The position numbers were made by a program, and so were the translations under genes. From the NCBI RefSeq assembly GCF_001536285.1, contig NZ_FAOZ01000027.1, positions 56,569-120,568 on the forward strand: a stretch of 64,000 bases of DNA, read 5' to 3'. Source of the DNA: Parafrankia irregularis (lineage in GTDB: Bacteria; Actinomycetota; Actinomycetes; Frankiales; Frankiaceae). The notes beneath the pieces are model-generated. The model saw only the letters and a program-made list of their open reading frames with translations, had not been told where the DNA came from and made no database searches. This document shows positions 17,527 through 25,732 of the stretch, piece by piece. Every line of letters starts with the position of its first letter. The first letter of the stretch is position 1.

Positions 17527-18033
17527 ATGACTCAGGACGCCAGGTCCGCCAAGATGGTGTTCTTTCGATCCGAGGACGCCACGCCGATCGACGATGACGG
17601 CATCATGTCGGCTCCCACAATCGACGAGGCCGTGCATGAGCAGCTCGATCTCACCCCCATCGTGCACGGCCAGCGCGTCAGGGTTCTTTTCAAGGGAGAG
17701 GGGCCAGATGGCTTCAGCCTCGTCTACTCGTGGTTCGGCGCAGGCTTCCGGCTACCCCGGCACAGCCACTCCGCGGACTGCCTCTACTACGTCCTCTCCG
17801 GCGAGATCCTGATGGGCAGCAGGGTGCTGAAGGCCGGAGACGGGTTCTTCATCAAGGCTGACGCCCCGTACGCGTACACCGCGGGTGACGAGGGTGTTGA
17901 GGTACTGGAATTCCGCACGTCAACGAGCTTCGACAACAGAATTCTTGACCAGACCGCTGAACGCTGGAAGCCTGTCATCGCGGCCGCGGTCGCCAACCAG
18001 GACCGTTGGCTCGCTGCCACCGCCGGCGCCTGA
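17527..18033 (+). CDS. Cupin-domain protein
   Basis: A 168-residue single-cupin protein. The first cupin motif is visible as RLPRHSHSADCLYYVLSGEI (His-x-His for metal, followed by the usual Gly), and the second as GDGFFIKADAPYAYTAGDEG. The family includes metal-dependent dioxygenases, isomerases and sugar- or acid-binding proteins. With one domain and no extra motif the reaction cannot be named. ATG 17527 follows AAAGGAGAC at the right distance. Neighbours on the same strand are an LLM oxidoreductase and a DapB-like dehydrogenase, a combination suggesting a small catabolic pathway. Confidence 0.83.
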   Translation: MTQDARSAKMVFFRSEDATPIDDDGIMSAPTIDEAVHEQLDLTPIVHGQRVRVLFKGEGPDGFSLVYSWFGAGFRLPRHSHSADCLYYVLSGEILMGSRVLKAGDGFFIKADAPYAYTAGDEGVEVLEFRTSTSFDNRILDQTAERWKPVIAAAVANQDRWLAATAGA

Positions 18034-18469
18034 CCGTCGAGCCGCGTCGGGTCGACGCGGCAAACTCCTTTCCGCAGGCTCGGTAGCAGACAGCTTGAGA
18101 TCGTGGTCCCCAAGTACCTGAATGGATTTCTGAGCCAGTCTGCATCCACCATGGCACGCTTCTGAAGGCCGTAGTGGCGCGGTCCCGGTCAACCGTTGGA
18201 AGGAACGCCACGGCCTTGCTCTGCGCCATGCGGCGGCGAAACCCGACTCGCTGGGGGGAGAAGCCACGGTGGTGGCGTTCGTGGCCAGCGCAGTGTTCAT
18301 CCGCCGCCTCACCGGGGCCGTCTGGCACATTCCGGCGCGGACGGCTCGGCCCCTGGCGACCTGCATGTCCTGGAACTCGTGCGCTGGGGTCAGGCGCCCT
18401 CCGGATCGCGGTGCATCCCAGTGCCTGAGTTCGACACCTCGGTATCAACTGCTTCTGGAGGTTTCTGGC
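18034..18469. other. 436-bp gap
   Basis: No convincing gene. The frame of the following LLM gene is open back to 18269, but the translated sequence there is not protein-like and the good ribosome-binding site is at 18456-18461. A promoter for the LLM gene probably lies here. Confidence 0.5.
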
Positions 18470-19447
18470 GTGTTCACCCTGCGCTTCGACATGCGGGCTC
18501 CGGAGACCGGCGCCCCTGCCACCGAGTTATACGCCGCCGCCCTGGAGATGGCCTCCTGGGCGGAGTCCCGTGGCTGCCTGTCGGCACTCCTCTGTGAGCA
18601 CCACATGGCCAGTGACGGCTACCTGCCTGCTCCCCTGACACTGGCCAGCGCGATGGCCGCCCGCACCAGCACACTGACGATCATGATCGCGATCGTCATC
18701 CTCCCGTTGCACGACCCGGTCCAGCTCGCCGAGGAGCTGGCGGTCCTCGACATCATCAGCAAGGGCCGTGTCATGCACGTCATGGCCATCGGGTACCGCC
18801 CTGCCGAATACGAGATGTACGGCGTCGACTACCACCGCCGCGGCAGGATCGCCGATGAGAAGATCGAGGTGCTTCTGCGGGCCAAGACCGGCGAGGCCTT
18901 CGAGTACCAGGGCCGCCGGATCCAGGTCACTCCCGCGCCGGTGACGCCAGGCGGGCCGATGGTTTCCTGGGGCGGCGGCAGCATCGCCGCGGCCCGGCGG
19001 GCCGGCCGCAACGGCATCGGGTTCTTCGCGCAGAAAGGCGACCCCGAGCTTCGGGTCGCCTACGAGGAGGCCGCCCGCGCCGCCGGTCACGAGCCCGGCA
19101 TGTGCGTTCTGACGCCGGACGACGCCACGACGACGATGTTCGTCGCAGAGGACGTCGACGCCGCCTGGGAGGAGCTCGGCCCATACCTCATGCACGACGT
19201 GCGCAGCTACGCCGCGTGGAACGAGGGCAACACCGGCACCGCCAGCCTGTCGTTCGTCGAGACGGCCGAGGAACTCCGCAGGGAGAACCGCAGCCACCGG
19301 ATCCTGTCGGTGCCCGAGGCCATCGAGCATGTCCGGGCCGGCGCGCCGCTCGGGCTGCACCCGCTCATCGGAGGCCTTCCACCGGAGATCGCGTGGCGGT
19401 ACCTGAAGGTCGTCGACGAGCAGGTCATGCCCGCCCTCGCCCGGTGA
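18470..19447 (+). CDS. LLM-class flavin/F420-dependent oxidoreductase
   Basis: A 325-residue TIM-barrel protein of the bacterial luciferase superfamily. Conserved pieces: WAESRGCLSALLCEHHMASD near the N-terminus, ARTSTLTIMIAIVILPLHDP, then LAEELAVLDIISKGRVMHV and the core VMHVMAIGYRPAEYEMYGVD. The start is taken at GTG 18470 because GGAGG lies 9 bases upstream and the sequence becomes family-like there. It could be a monooxygenase (FMNH2) or an F420 dehydrogenase; the sequence alone does not separate these. It is followed after 56 bp by the DapB-like dehydrogenase and then a SnoaL-like protein, probably one operon. Confidence 0.87.
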   Translation: MFTLRFDMRAPETGAPATELYAAALEMASWAESRGCLSALLCEHHMASDGYLPAPLTLASAMAARTSTLTIMIAIVILPLHDPVQLAEELAVLDIISKGRVMHVMAIGYRPAEYEMYGVDYHRRGRIADEKIEVLLRAKTGEAFEYQGRRIQVTPAPVTPGGPMVSWGGGSIAAARRAGRNGIGFFAQKGDPELRVAYEEAARAAGHEPGMCVLTPDDATTTMFVAEDVDAAWEELGPYLMHDVRSYAAWNEGNTGTASLSFVETAEELRRENRSHRILSVPEAIEHVRAGAPLGLHPLIGGLPPEIAWRYLKVVDEQVMPALAR

Positions 19448-19503
19448 GGCGATTCGACCAGTAGGGCGAAACATCCCAGAACAACCCTCCGATGAAAGGA
19501 AAG

Positions 19504-20535
19504 ATGTTGCCGTTACGAGTCGTTCAGTGGACCACGGGCATCGTCGGCCGCAGCGCGGTGCGCACGGTCCTGGCCCACCCGGACCTCGAGCTCGTCGGGT
19601 GCTTCTCCTGGAGCGCGGACAAGGCCGGTAAGGACGTCGGTGAGCTGTGCGGTATCGACCCGGTCGGGGTGGTGGCCACCGACAGCGTCGAGGAGATCCT
19701 CGGCCTACGGCCGGACGTCGTGCTCTACATGCCGCTGCACTGGCGGGTCGACGAGATGGTCCGGCTGCTGGAGGCCGGTATCAACGTCGTCTCGACCGCG
19801 AACTTCATCACCGGCCGTTCCTACGGCGACGAGGCCATGCGTCGCCTCGACGACGCCGCGAAACGCGGCGGGGTGTCGCTGTACGGCACCGGCATCAACC
19901 CCGGCTACGCCAACGCCCTCGGCCTGATGGCCACCGCGGTGTGCCGCCGGGTGGACCGGGTGTCCGTCCTGGAGTCCGTCGACTGCACTGCTTACGCCTC
20001 GCCGCAGACCTGGCTGGAGACCGGTTTCGCCGTCCCGCCCGACACGCCCGGCCTCGCCGAGCTCGCGAAGAACCGGCAGCTTGTCTTCGTCGACGCTGTC
20101 GAGATGATGGCCGAGGCGCTGCGCGTCGAGCTGGACGAGATCGTCTACACACCCGAGTTCGGGGTCGCTACCGAGGACCTCGACCTCGGCTACATGAAGA
20201 TCTCCAAGGGCCACGTGTGCGGGCTGAAGGGCCTGTGGTCCGGGCGGGCCGGCGGACGGTCGGTCATCGAGCTCGGCCTCGTCTGGCGGCTCGGCCATGC
20301 CATGGAGCCGGACTGGCCCACCGAGGAGGGCTACGTGATCGAGGTCGACGGTGAGCCGTCGGTCCGCTCCAGGTTCACGGTCCGCTACGACACCGCCGGC
20401 GTCGACTTCGGCATGCCCACCGCCAACCCCGCCGTCAATGCCATCCCCCACGTTGTCGCCGCGGCACCTGGCCTGGTGACCGTCGACGAACTATCGATGA
20501 TCACCGCCGCCGGCCTCGTCGCGACGGGGACCTGA
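19504..20535 (+). CDS. DapB-like NAD(P)-dependent dehydrogenase
   Basis: A 343-residue oxidoreductase of the dihydrodipicolinate-reductase N-terminal superfamily, closer to 2,4-diaminopentanoate-dehydrogenase-type proteins than to true DapB. The Rossmann start VVQWTTGIVGRSAVRTVLAH is at residues 5-24, VVLYMPLHW comes at the end of the nucleotide domain, and TGINPGYANALGL lies at the domain hinge. Such proteins are abundant in mycobacteria and Frankia with unknown substrates. ATG 19504 is preferred to ATG 19492 because AAAGGA falls at the correct distance only for the former. It is probably co-transcribed with the preceding LLM and following SnoaL genes. Confidence 0.83.
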   Translation: MLPLRVVQWTTGIVGRSAVRTVLAHPDLELVGCFSWSADKAGKDVGELCGIDPVGVVATDSVEEILGLRPDVVLYMPLHWRVDEMVRLLEAGINVVSTANFITGRSYGDEAMRRLDDAAKRGGVSLYGTGINPGYANALGLMATAVCRRVDRVSVLESVDCTAYASPQTWLETGFAVPPDTPGLAELAKNRQLVFVDAVEMMAEALRVELDEIVYTPEFGVATEDLDLGYMKISKGHVCGLKGLWSGRAGGRSVIELGLVWRLGHAMEPDWPTEEGYVIEVDGEPSVRSRFTVRYDTAGVDFGMPTANPAVNAIPHVVAAAPGLVTVDELSMITAAGLVATGT

Positions 20536-20615
20536 GCCGCACCGCGTCGCGTGCCCGAACCACCGTCTGGCCCAATCACAACGCGTTCGTCCACACGAGG
20601 AGAGGTGGAGGTCCG

Positions 20616-21092
20616 GTGAGCTCGACACAGGAAGATCACACGCTGATGAGTCTGGCGGAACTGCAGGCCCGAGAGGACATCAGAAGGCTCGTTTCACTCT
20701 ACGGGCAACTGTTAGATGATCTTCGCTTCGAGGAGTGGGGGCACCTCTTCGCCGAGGATGCGATCTGGCGGATTCCGTCGGTCACCTTCGAGGGCAGGGC
20801 GGCCATCGTCGAGGGCGTCGGGGCGATGGAGCCGACCGAGCCCGGGCGGGCCAGGCATCTCAGTCTCGATCCCGTGATCGATTTCGAGTCGGCGACGCGG
20901 GCACGAGTGTGGACCGACCAGATCGCGCTTCAATGTCCGGAGGAGAACTGGGTCGTCGCGGCCGCCGGGCGTTACTACGACGTCGTCGAGTTCGACGGGA
21001 CCGCCTGGCGGTTCGTCAGCCGGGAGGCCGACGTGCGATGGCCACCAGGAAGTGCGGGACTGACGGGCCTCGTTCCGGTTCCCGCTCGCTGA
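20616..21092 (+). CDS. SnoaL-like (NTF2-fold) protein
   Basis: A 158-residue protein of the SnoaL_4/NTF2-like superfamily: the N-terminal helix block LQAREDIRRLVSLYGQLLDD is followed by FEEWGHLFAEDAIWRIPSVT and a beta-sheet of alternating hydrophobic residues. The fold covers small isomerases, hydratases and non-enzymatic binders (steroid delta-isomerase, scytalone dehydratase, ring-hydroxylating dioxygenase beta subunits). GTG 20616 has AGGAGAGGTGGAGG upstream. It is last in the rightward LLM-dehydrogenase group and is followed by a strong hairpin. Confidence 0.83.
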   Translation: MSSTQEDHTLMSLAELQAREDIRRLVSLYGQLLDDLRFEEWGHLFAEDAIWRIPSVTFEGRAAIVEGVGAMEPTEPGRARHLSLDPVIDFESATRARVWTDQIALQCPEENWVVAAAGRYYDVVEFDGTAWRFVSREADVRWPPGSAGLTGLVPVPAR

Positions 21093-21114
21093 GTCCCCTC
21101 CGTGGGTGTGGTGT

Positions 21115-21157
21115 GCACGCTGTCAGACCCGCGCACTGTGCGGGTCTGACAGCGTGC
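21115..21157. terminator. Strong bidirectional hairpin terminator
   Basis: Perfect 18-bp arms (21115-21132 and 21140-21157; left arm GCACGCTGTCAGACCCGC) with a 7-base loop that can itself pair further. It sits exactly between the convergent SnoaL-like gene and the GST-like gene. It is the most stable hairpin I noticed in the window. Confidence 0.85.
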
Positions 21158-21210
21158 TCGGCCACGGCCGTCGGCGCGCGGCGCTCGACGGCGCTCGACG
21201 GGGGAGGACG

Positions 21211-21972
21211 TCAGCCCGGTCGGGGGTCGCGGTGCGCGTGGAAGACGCGCAGCGCATGCGCGCCAGCGGGGGTCCGCCGAGACTCGTCGATCATCGCGCG
21301 CAGTGGCGGCGGGGTGTCCCGCAGCGGCGGTATCGCGCCGCCGAACTCGTCCGGCCAGACCACTGGCGCGGCTGCCACCGCGAAGGCCAGGTCCGACAGC
21401 GTGAAGCGGTCGCCGGACAGGTACGGCCGGCCGTCGGCGAGCCGCTCGCCGACCGCCCCGAGCACCGTCCCGATGGTCGCGGCGGCCGCCCGCTCCCTGG
21501 TCGCCGTCAGCCGGAGCAGCCCGCGCAGCAGGCCGGCGAAGAGCGGGTAGCCCACCCGGACGGCGGCGCGTTCGCCCGCCGACGTGCCGTCGCCGAGGGC
21601 GTGCACCATCACCGGCCGCAGAGGCAGCAGGTGGTAGTAGGCGAAGACCGTGGTCGCGCTGGCGAGGGTGCGGTGGAAGAGCCTCCAGTCGGCCGCCAGG
21701 TCGGCCGGGTCGGCGTCGTCCGGCCGCAGCCGGCGTTCCGGCACGGTTCGCGCCTCCAGGTGGTCGACCATCTCGGCGACCGTGGCGAGCTCGGCGCCGT
21801 CGTCCGACAGCAGCGGGAAGCGCACCGTATGGCCGCGCCGCAGTGTGACGAGCGAGGAGAAGACGAGCGTGTGCCGCTCTTCCCGGTGCGGGAGGCCGTA
21901 GTAGGCGAGCAGGAACCGGCTGAACTCGCTGTCCAGGCTTGGTGGGAACGTGACCAGCGTCGCCTCGGTCAC
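21211..21972 (-). CDS. Glutathione S-transferase-like protein
   Basis: A 253-residue protein with a GST layout. The N-terminal thioredoxin-like part includes FSRFLLAYYGLPHREERHTL and VRFPLLSDDGAELATVAEMVDHLE (the Pro and Asp/Glu-rich loop where GSTs hold the thiol). An all-helical C-terminal domain follows, with the GRPYLSGDRFTLSDLAFAVA motif typical of GSTs. Most actinobacteria lack glutathione and use mycothiol, so the thiol donor may differ or the protein may act as an isomerase. GTG 21972 overlaps the P450 stop by 4 bp. It is last in the five-gene DyP-P450 operon. Confidence 0.82.
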   Translation of the reverse strand: MTEATLVTFPPSLDSEFSRFLLAYYGLPHREERHTLVFSSLVTLRRGHTVRFPLLSDDGAELATVAEMVDHLEARTVPERRLRPDDADPADLAADWRLFHRTLASATTVFAYYHLLPLRPVMVHALGDGTSAGERAAVRVGYPLFAGLLRGLLRLTATRERAAAATIGTVLGAVGERLADGRPYLSGDRFTLSDLAFAVAAAPVVWPDEFGGAIPPLRDTPPPLRAMIDESRRTPAGAHALRVFHAHRDPRPG

Positions 21973-23183
21973 GACCGGCCCGCCCGCCGGATCCGCAGGC
22001 TGGCCGGGTACGGCCCATCCCAGCGCAGGTCGCCGGCGCGGACGAGGTCGCCGCCCTCCAGCAGCGCCATGGCGAGCGCCGGTAGCTGCACCCGGTTGAT
22101 CTGCAGGCCGAAGCAGGTGTGCAGCCCGTGCCCGAAGTGCAGGTAGTCGCCCCACGCCCGGCCCGGTCGGAAGCGCCCGGCGTCGGGCACCACCGAGCCG
22201 TCGAACATCGCCGATCGGGTGGCGACGAGCACCCGTGTGCCCGCCCGGACGACCGTCTCCCGGCCGGTCCCGGCCGCGAGCACCCGGTCGGCCGCGCAGA
22301 CCCGCAGCAGCGCCCACGTCTGCGGGCGGAAGCGCAGCGCCTCGAAGACGTACGAGGCGACCAGCTGCTGGTCGCCCGCGCGGGCCGCCCGCTGCGCGGC
22401 GGCGAGTTCTTCGGGCCGCCGCAGCAGCTCCTCCACCACCATCGCGAACGCCTTCGACACCGTCGGGATCCAGCCGGTGATGAGGCCGATGAGGTTGTGC
22501 CGGATGGCGAGGTCGTGCAGGCCGCCGTCCTGCTCCTTCGCCTGCAGCAGCCGGGTGAGGACGTCGTCCGGCACCGGGGCGTCGGTCGCGAGCCGCGCCT
22601 TCCTCGCCGCGATCAGCCCGTCGATGTGCGGCCGCATCTCGGCGGCGTCGGCGAGCGCCCGCGCGCGGATGGCGGCGTCGTTCGACGCGTTCAGGAAGAT
22701 GTGCTCGAACAGGTCGCGTGCCCACCGCAGCTGGGTGGCGGTGTCCGGGCCGGGCGCGCCCAGGTAGCTCGCGACGATCCCGTCGAGTACCGGGTCGGCG
22801 AGGTCGCGGACGACGTCGAGCTCACCGGCGCCGGCGGCGGCGACCCGGGTGCGGGCGGCCGCGAGCACCTCGTGGCCGATGGCGGGCACGTCGTCCCGGC
22901 GCATCACGGCCCGCAGTGCCGCGTGGTCGTACCGGTAGAGCGCGGTGTCGTCCAACCCGAGGATGAACGGGCCGGTGATCTCGGCCATCTTCGGCGTGTA
23001 GTGCGCGACCGTGAAGTGCTCGTGGTCGCCGAGCACCTCACGCACGTCGTCGGACCTGGTGACGACCGTGAACGGTCCGGCGGACAGGATCGGGCGGAAC
23101 CGCCGCAGCAGGGCGAACACCCAGCCGGAACGGTCCCCGAGCAGGTCGCCGAGCCCGCGGCGGCGAGGGGAGACGGCGCCCAT
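21969..23183 (-). CDS. Atypical cytochrome P450 lacking the I-helix acid-alcohol pair
   Basis: A 404-residue P450. It keeps ExxR (EALR, 281-284) and the heme loop HFGHGLHTCFG with Cys357. The I-helix reads LIGLITGWIPTVSKAF (231-246). Where oxygen-activating P450s have [AG]Gx[DE]T, this one has TGWIPT, so the acidic residue and its Thr partner are replaced by Ile-Pro. P450s that rearrange or use peroxides (CYP74, CYP152, prostacyclin/thromboxane synthases) also depart from this motif. A peroxide-using or isomerase role, fed by the DyP gene immediately upstream, is therefore plausible (inference). ATG 23183 lies 1 bp from the DyP stop, and GTG of the GST gene overlaps its stop. Confidence 0.88.
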   Translation of the reverse strand: MGAVSPRRRGLGDLLGDRSGWVFALLRRFRPILSAGPFTVVTRSDDVREVLGDHEHFTVAHYTPKMAEITGPFILGLDDTALYRYDHAALRAVMRRDDVPAIGHEVLAAARTRVAAAGAGELDVVRDLADPVLDGIVASYLGAPGPDTATQLRWARDLFEHIFLNASNDAAIRARALADAAEMRPHIDGLIAARKARLATDAPVPDDVLTRLLQAKEQDGGLHDLAIRHNLIGLITGWIPTVSKAFAMVVEELLRRPEELAAAQRAARAGDQQLVASYVFEALRFRPQTWALLRVCAADRVLAAGTGRETVVRAGTRVLVATRSAMFDGSVVPDAGRFRPGRAWGDYLHFGHGLHTCFGLQINRVQLPALAMALLEGGDLVRAGDLRWDGPYPASLRIRRAGRS

Positions 23184-23184
23184 G

Positions 23185-24585
23185 TCAGCCCGCCGTCCCG
23201 GCCGCCACGGCACCGAGCCCCGTGATGCCGGGCACGAAGAGGTACTGGCCGCCGCGGGTCGTCACGAACGTCGGCTGCGGGCCGAGGAAGAACGGCGGCT
23301 GGCCCGGCACGGTCATCTTCCCGCTGCCGTCCGCCGGCCCGCGGATCAGGAAGTCCTTGTCATGGCCGAGCCCGAAGACGTTCCCGTCCTCCAGCCACTG
23401 CACCTGCACACTCTCGAACTGCCGGGAGATGCTCGCGACGTAGCAGACGAAGATCAGGCCGCGTTCCTGGCCGTCCGGCCCGGTCGCCTCCGGTGGGAGG
23501 GGCGGCCCGTACGGCACCCCGCGGCGCAGCATCCGGTGCCGGAAGCTCAGCAGCTCACCGAACCCGATCGAGTCCCGCGGGTTGCAGCGGCGGATGTGGG
23601 CGCCGAGCGGGCAGCGTCGGCCGTCCGCGTCCACGTCGTGGTAGAGGAAGTCGTTGGCACCCGGATCGTTGCCGCGGAAGTCGGCCGCCGGGCCTTCGGG
23701 GGAGAGCACGATCGGCGTGCCGTTGCGCCAACGCCCGACGATCTTGGCGGCGAGCTTCTCCTCGTCGCCGCCGGGAAAGGCCGCCGCGGACGTGCGCAGC
23801 ATCTTCCGGAAGAGCGCGACATCCTGCTCCAGCTTGCGCCACACGCCGTAGGTACTGTTGCGCCCGAGCGGGCCGGCGGGGGCGCTCGGGAGATCCTGAC
23901 CGTCGCCGTCCCGGCCGGACTCGTCGGGATATCCGAGAACGAACTCGCCGAGGGCGAGGCCGCGCCAGCCGTCCTTGTCCCGCACGCCGCCGCCGGGTGC
24001 CTTATCGTCGGTGACGCCCTCCACCGCGGGCTGGGCGAAGCCGTCCGCGAAACCGAAGTGCTCGCGCACTCCGGGCAGCAGGCTCGCGTGTTCCTCGCGC
24101 ACCAGGGAAAGGCCCTCGTACCGGCCGAGATCGGCCCGCAGGTCGGCGAGCCGGCCGGTCAGGTCGCCCTCGCTCAGCGCGTTGACGATGAGGATCACAT
24201 GCGCCCTGTCGTGGGTGTCCCAGTGCTCGGGCGCGGACGTGCCGACGTCGCCGAGCTGGGCCGCACGCGCCGCCATCCCGGCGCGGAACTCGTCCGAGAA
24301 CGTCGCGAGCAGCTCGGCGGAAAGGCCGAGGGCGCGCAGCCCGTCATAGGTGAGGGCGACATTCAGTGTGGTCGCGGGCTTGCCCTCGGTCCACGGCCGG
24401 GCGCTGGTGACGTCGTCCACAAGACGGCCGAGCCACCGCTGCCCGGCCCGCCTCTCATCCACGTTCACGAAGAGGTAGGTCGTGCGCGAGTAGTCGTTCC
24501 CGTAGGCACGCAGGATCCCGCCCTGGATGTCGGCGAGATCGGGCACCGGCGGCGTCCGCCGGATCCGGGGGGTGGCGATCGTCAT
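23185..24585 (-). CDS. DyP-type heme peroxidase
   Basis: A 466-residue dye-decolorizing-type peroxidase (B/C-like size). It has the diagnostic GFADG (178-182, Asp181 as acid-base catalyst), the proximal His in GAHIRR (His330) and distal Arg candidates in MLRRGVPYG (352-360). The N-terminus begins DIQGGILRAYG, as in class P/C enzymes. There is no Tat signal and no encapsulin cargo tail that I can see, so it is probably cytoplasmic. ATG 24585 overlaps the preceding gene by 4 bp. In this operon it may form or consume a lipid hydroperoxide rather than act on dyes (inference from the P450 and GST neighbours). Confidence 0.92.
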   Translation of the reverse strand: MTIATPRIRRTPPVPDLADIQGGILRAYGNDYSRTTYLFVNVDERRAGQRWLGRLVDDVTSARPWTEGKPATTLNVALTYDGLRALGLSAELLATFSDEFRAGMAARAAQLGDVGTSAPEHWDTHDRAHVILIVNALSEGDLTGRLADLRADLGRYEGLSLVREEHASLLPGVREHFGFADGFAQPAVEGVTDDKAPGGGVRDKDGWRGLALGEFVLGYPDESGRDGDGQDLPSAPAGPLGRNSTYGVWRKLEQDVALFRKMLRTSAAAFPGGDEEKLAAKIVGRWRNGTPIVLSPEGPAADFRGNDPGANDFLYHDVDADGRRCPLGAHIRRCNPRDSIGFGELLSFRHRMLRRGVPYGPPLPPEATGPDGQERGLIFVCYVASISRQFESVQVQWLEDGNVFGLGHDKDFLIRGPADGSGKMTVPGQPPFFLGPQPTFVTTRGGQYLFVPGITGLGAVAAGTAG

Positions 24586-25124
24586 GGCCGGAACTCCTTC
24601 AGGAAGGCCGCGCGGATCGCTGCCGGGCCGGCGAGCTGGGTGTCGACGAGCAGGCGGACGAGGCGGTCGTGCACGTCCAGCGCCGCCGTCACCGCCTGCA
24701 CCGTCGCGCGCGGGTAGGCGGCGAAGAACAGCCCGGTGCCGATGGCGTTGTGCCGCAGGTAGCGCGCGAGCCCCGCACCGGTGGCCGGCCGCGGGCAGCC
24801 GACACACCGGCCCCAGATCTCGGGCGCCTCGGCGGTCAGCGTGTCCGCGACGGCGGCGAGGTAGTCGTCCGCGGACCCGTCGACGTTGCTGGTGAACAGC
24901 AGGTGAGGAGAGCCGAGCGGGTCGGGAGCGGGCTGCTTCGGGTCTGTCACGAAGTCGGGGACGATCACCCAGCGGGCGAAGTGTGTGCCCGGCACCCGCG
25001 CCAGCGGGCTCCCGCCAGGAGCGTTGCTCAGCCCCGTCAGGTAGCTCTCCAGCGCGTCCCGCTCGCCCGGCACGATCGGCGTGAGGACGGTGACCGGGCT
25101 CGCCTGCGCCGGCCGCGCCCTCAC
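24582..25124 (-). CDS. Uncharacterised DyP-associated protein, copy 2 (180 aa)
   Basis: A 180-residue protein with no domain I can name. It shares an ordered set of motifs with the preceding gene product: THFARW (47-52), PHLLFTSN-x-DG (73-83), a Trp-Gly/Cys-Gly-x-Pro region, RYLRHN (121-126) and FAAYPRAT (134-141). The beginning, VTVLTPIVPGERDALESYL, resembles the first strand and helix of a ferredoxin-like (dimeric alpha/beta barrel) fold, which is also the DyP fold. GTG 25124 overlaps the upstream stop, and the stop overlaps the DyP start, so stoichiometric co-expression is expected. A protein partner or substrate channel for the DyP enzyme is a reasonable guess. Confidence 0.8.
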   Translation of the reverse strand: MRARPAQASPVTVLTPIVPGERDALESYLTGLSNAPGGSPLARVPGTHFARWVIVPDFVTDPKQPAPDPLGSPHLLFTSNVDGSADDYLAAVADTLTAEAPEIWGRCVGCPRPATGAGLARYLRHNAIGTGLFFAAYPRATVQAVTAALDVHDRLVRLLVDTQLAGPAAIRAAFLKEFRP

Positions 25125-25732
25125 AGCAGGTCCTGGGCGTCGGTGAGGAACGCCGACCAGGCGCCCTCGAACTCCGCCGGCGACAGCCGCCCGGCCCGCT
25201 CGGCGAAGTCGGCGACCGCGGGCGCCAACGCCAGGGCTTTCTGCACCATTGTCGCCGTCGCCTCCGGATAGGCCGAGTAGTAGTGGGCGGCTTCGAGCTC
25301 GTTGCGGTGGATGTAGTCCTTGAACGGGCCGGTCGGGAGCGCACCGGGGAAGCCGTACGAACTGGCCCAGAAGAGGCTCATGCCGCGTGTCAGCACATAG
25401 GAGAAGGCGTCGATGTACTCCTCCCACCCGTCATTGAAGTTGCTCTCGAAGAACAGGTGCGGGTAGCGGAGCCGGGTCCGCGGCGCGGTGTCGCCGTTCG
25501 CGGGCAGCTCGCGGATCAGCGTCCACCTGGCGAAGTGGATGAACGACAGCTTCCGCAGATCTCGGGTCAGCGGCGGGATCAGCCGCAGGGTGGCGAAAAG
25601 AATAGGAAGCCAAAGCTTTCCCCACCATTTCACCGTGCTGAAGACGGTGATGGCGATGGCCTGCCCGTCGATGTTGCCGGCGCCGGTGCCGGTGGCGGTC
25701 CCGACGGCTGTTCCAGGCTCGGAGACGGTCAC
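25121..25732 (-). CDS. Uncharacterised DyP-associated protein, copy 1 (203 aa)
   Basis: First gene of the five-gene operon, 203 residues, paralogous to the following gene: IHFARW (65-70), PHLFFESN-x-x-DG (91-102), DYIHRN (139-144) and YSAYPEAT (152-159) occur in the same order and spacing. It differs by an N-terminal Gly/Thr-rich stretch and a hydrophobic, Trp-rich segment (about 27-55, including TVKWWGKLWLPILFATLRLI) that could insert in or lie on the membrane. GTG 25732 is chosen because AAAAGGG lies about 9 bases upstream; the longer frame to 25963 reads into the divergent promoter. Together with copy 2 it may bring the peroxidase to lipid. Confidence 0.78.
   Translation of the reverse strand: MTVSEPGTAVGTATGTGAGNIDGQAIAITVFSTVKWWGKLWLPILFATLRLIPPLTRDLRKLSFIHFARWTLIRELPANGDTAPRTRLRYPHLFFESNFNDGWEEYIDAFSYVLTRGMSLFWASSYGFPGALPTGPFKDYIHRNELEAAHYYSAYPEATATMVQKALALAPAVADFAERAGRLSPAEFEGAWSAFLTDAQDLL

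Noticed and set aside
21973..22725. N-terminal extension of the GST-like frame through the P450 gene
   Set aside because: Overlaps the P450 completely and is low-complexity; the GTG at 21972 with a 4-bp overlap is the natural start.
24586..25344. N-terminal extension of the DyP frame into the upstream gene
   Set aside because: The DyP fold starts at DIQGGILRAYG just after ATG 24585, and the extension is an out-of-frame reading of the 180-residue protein.
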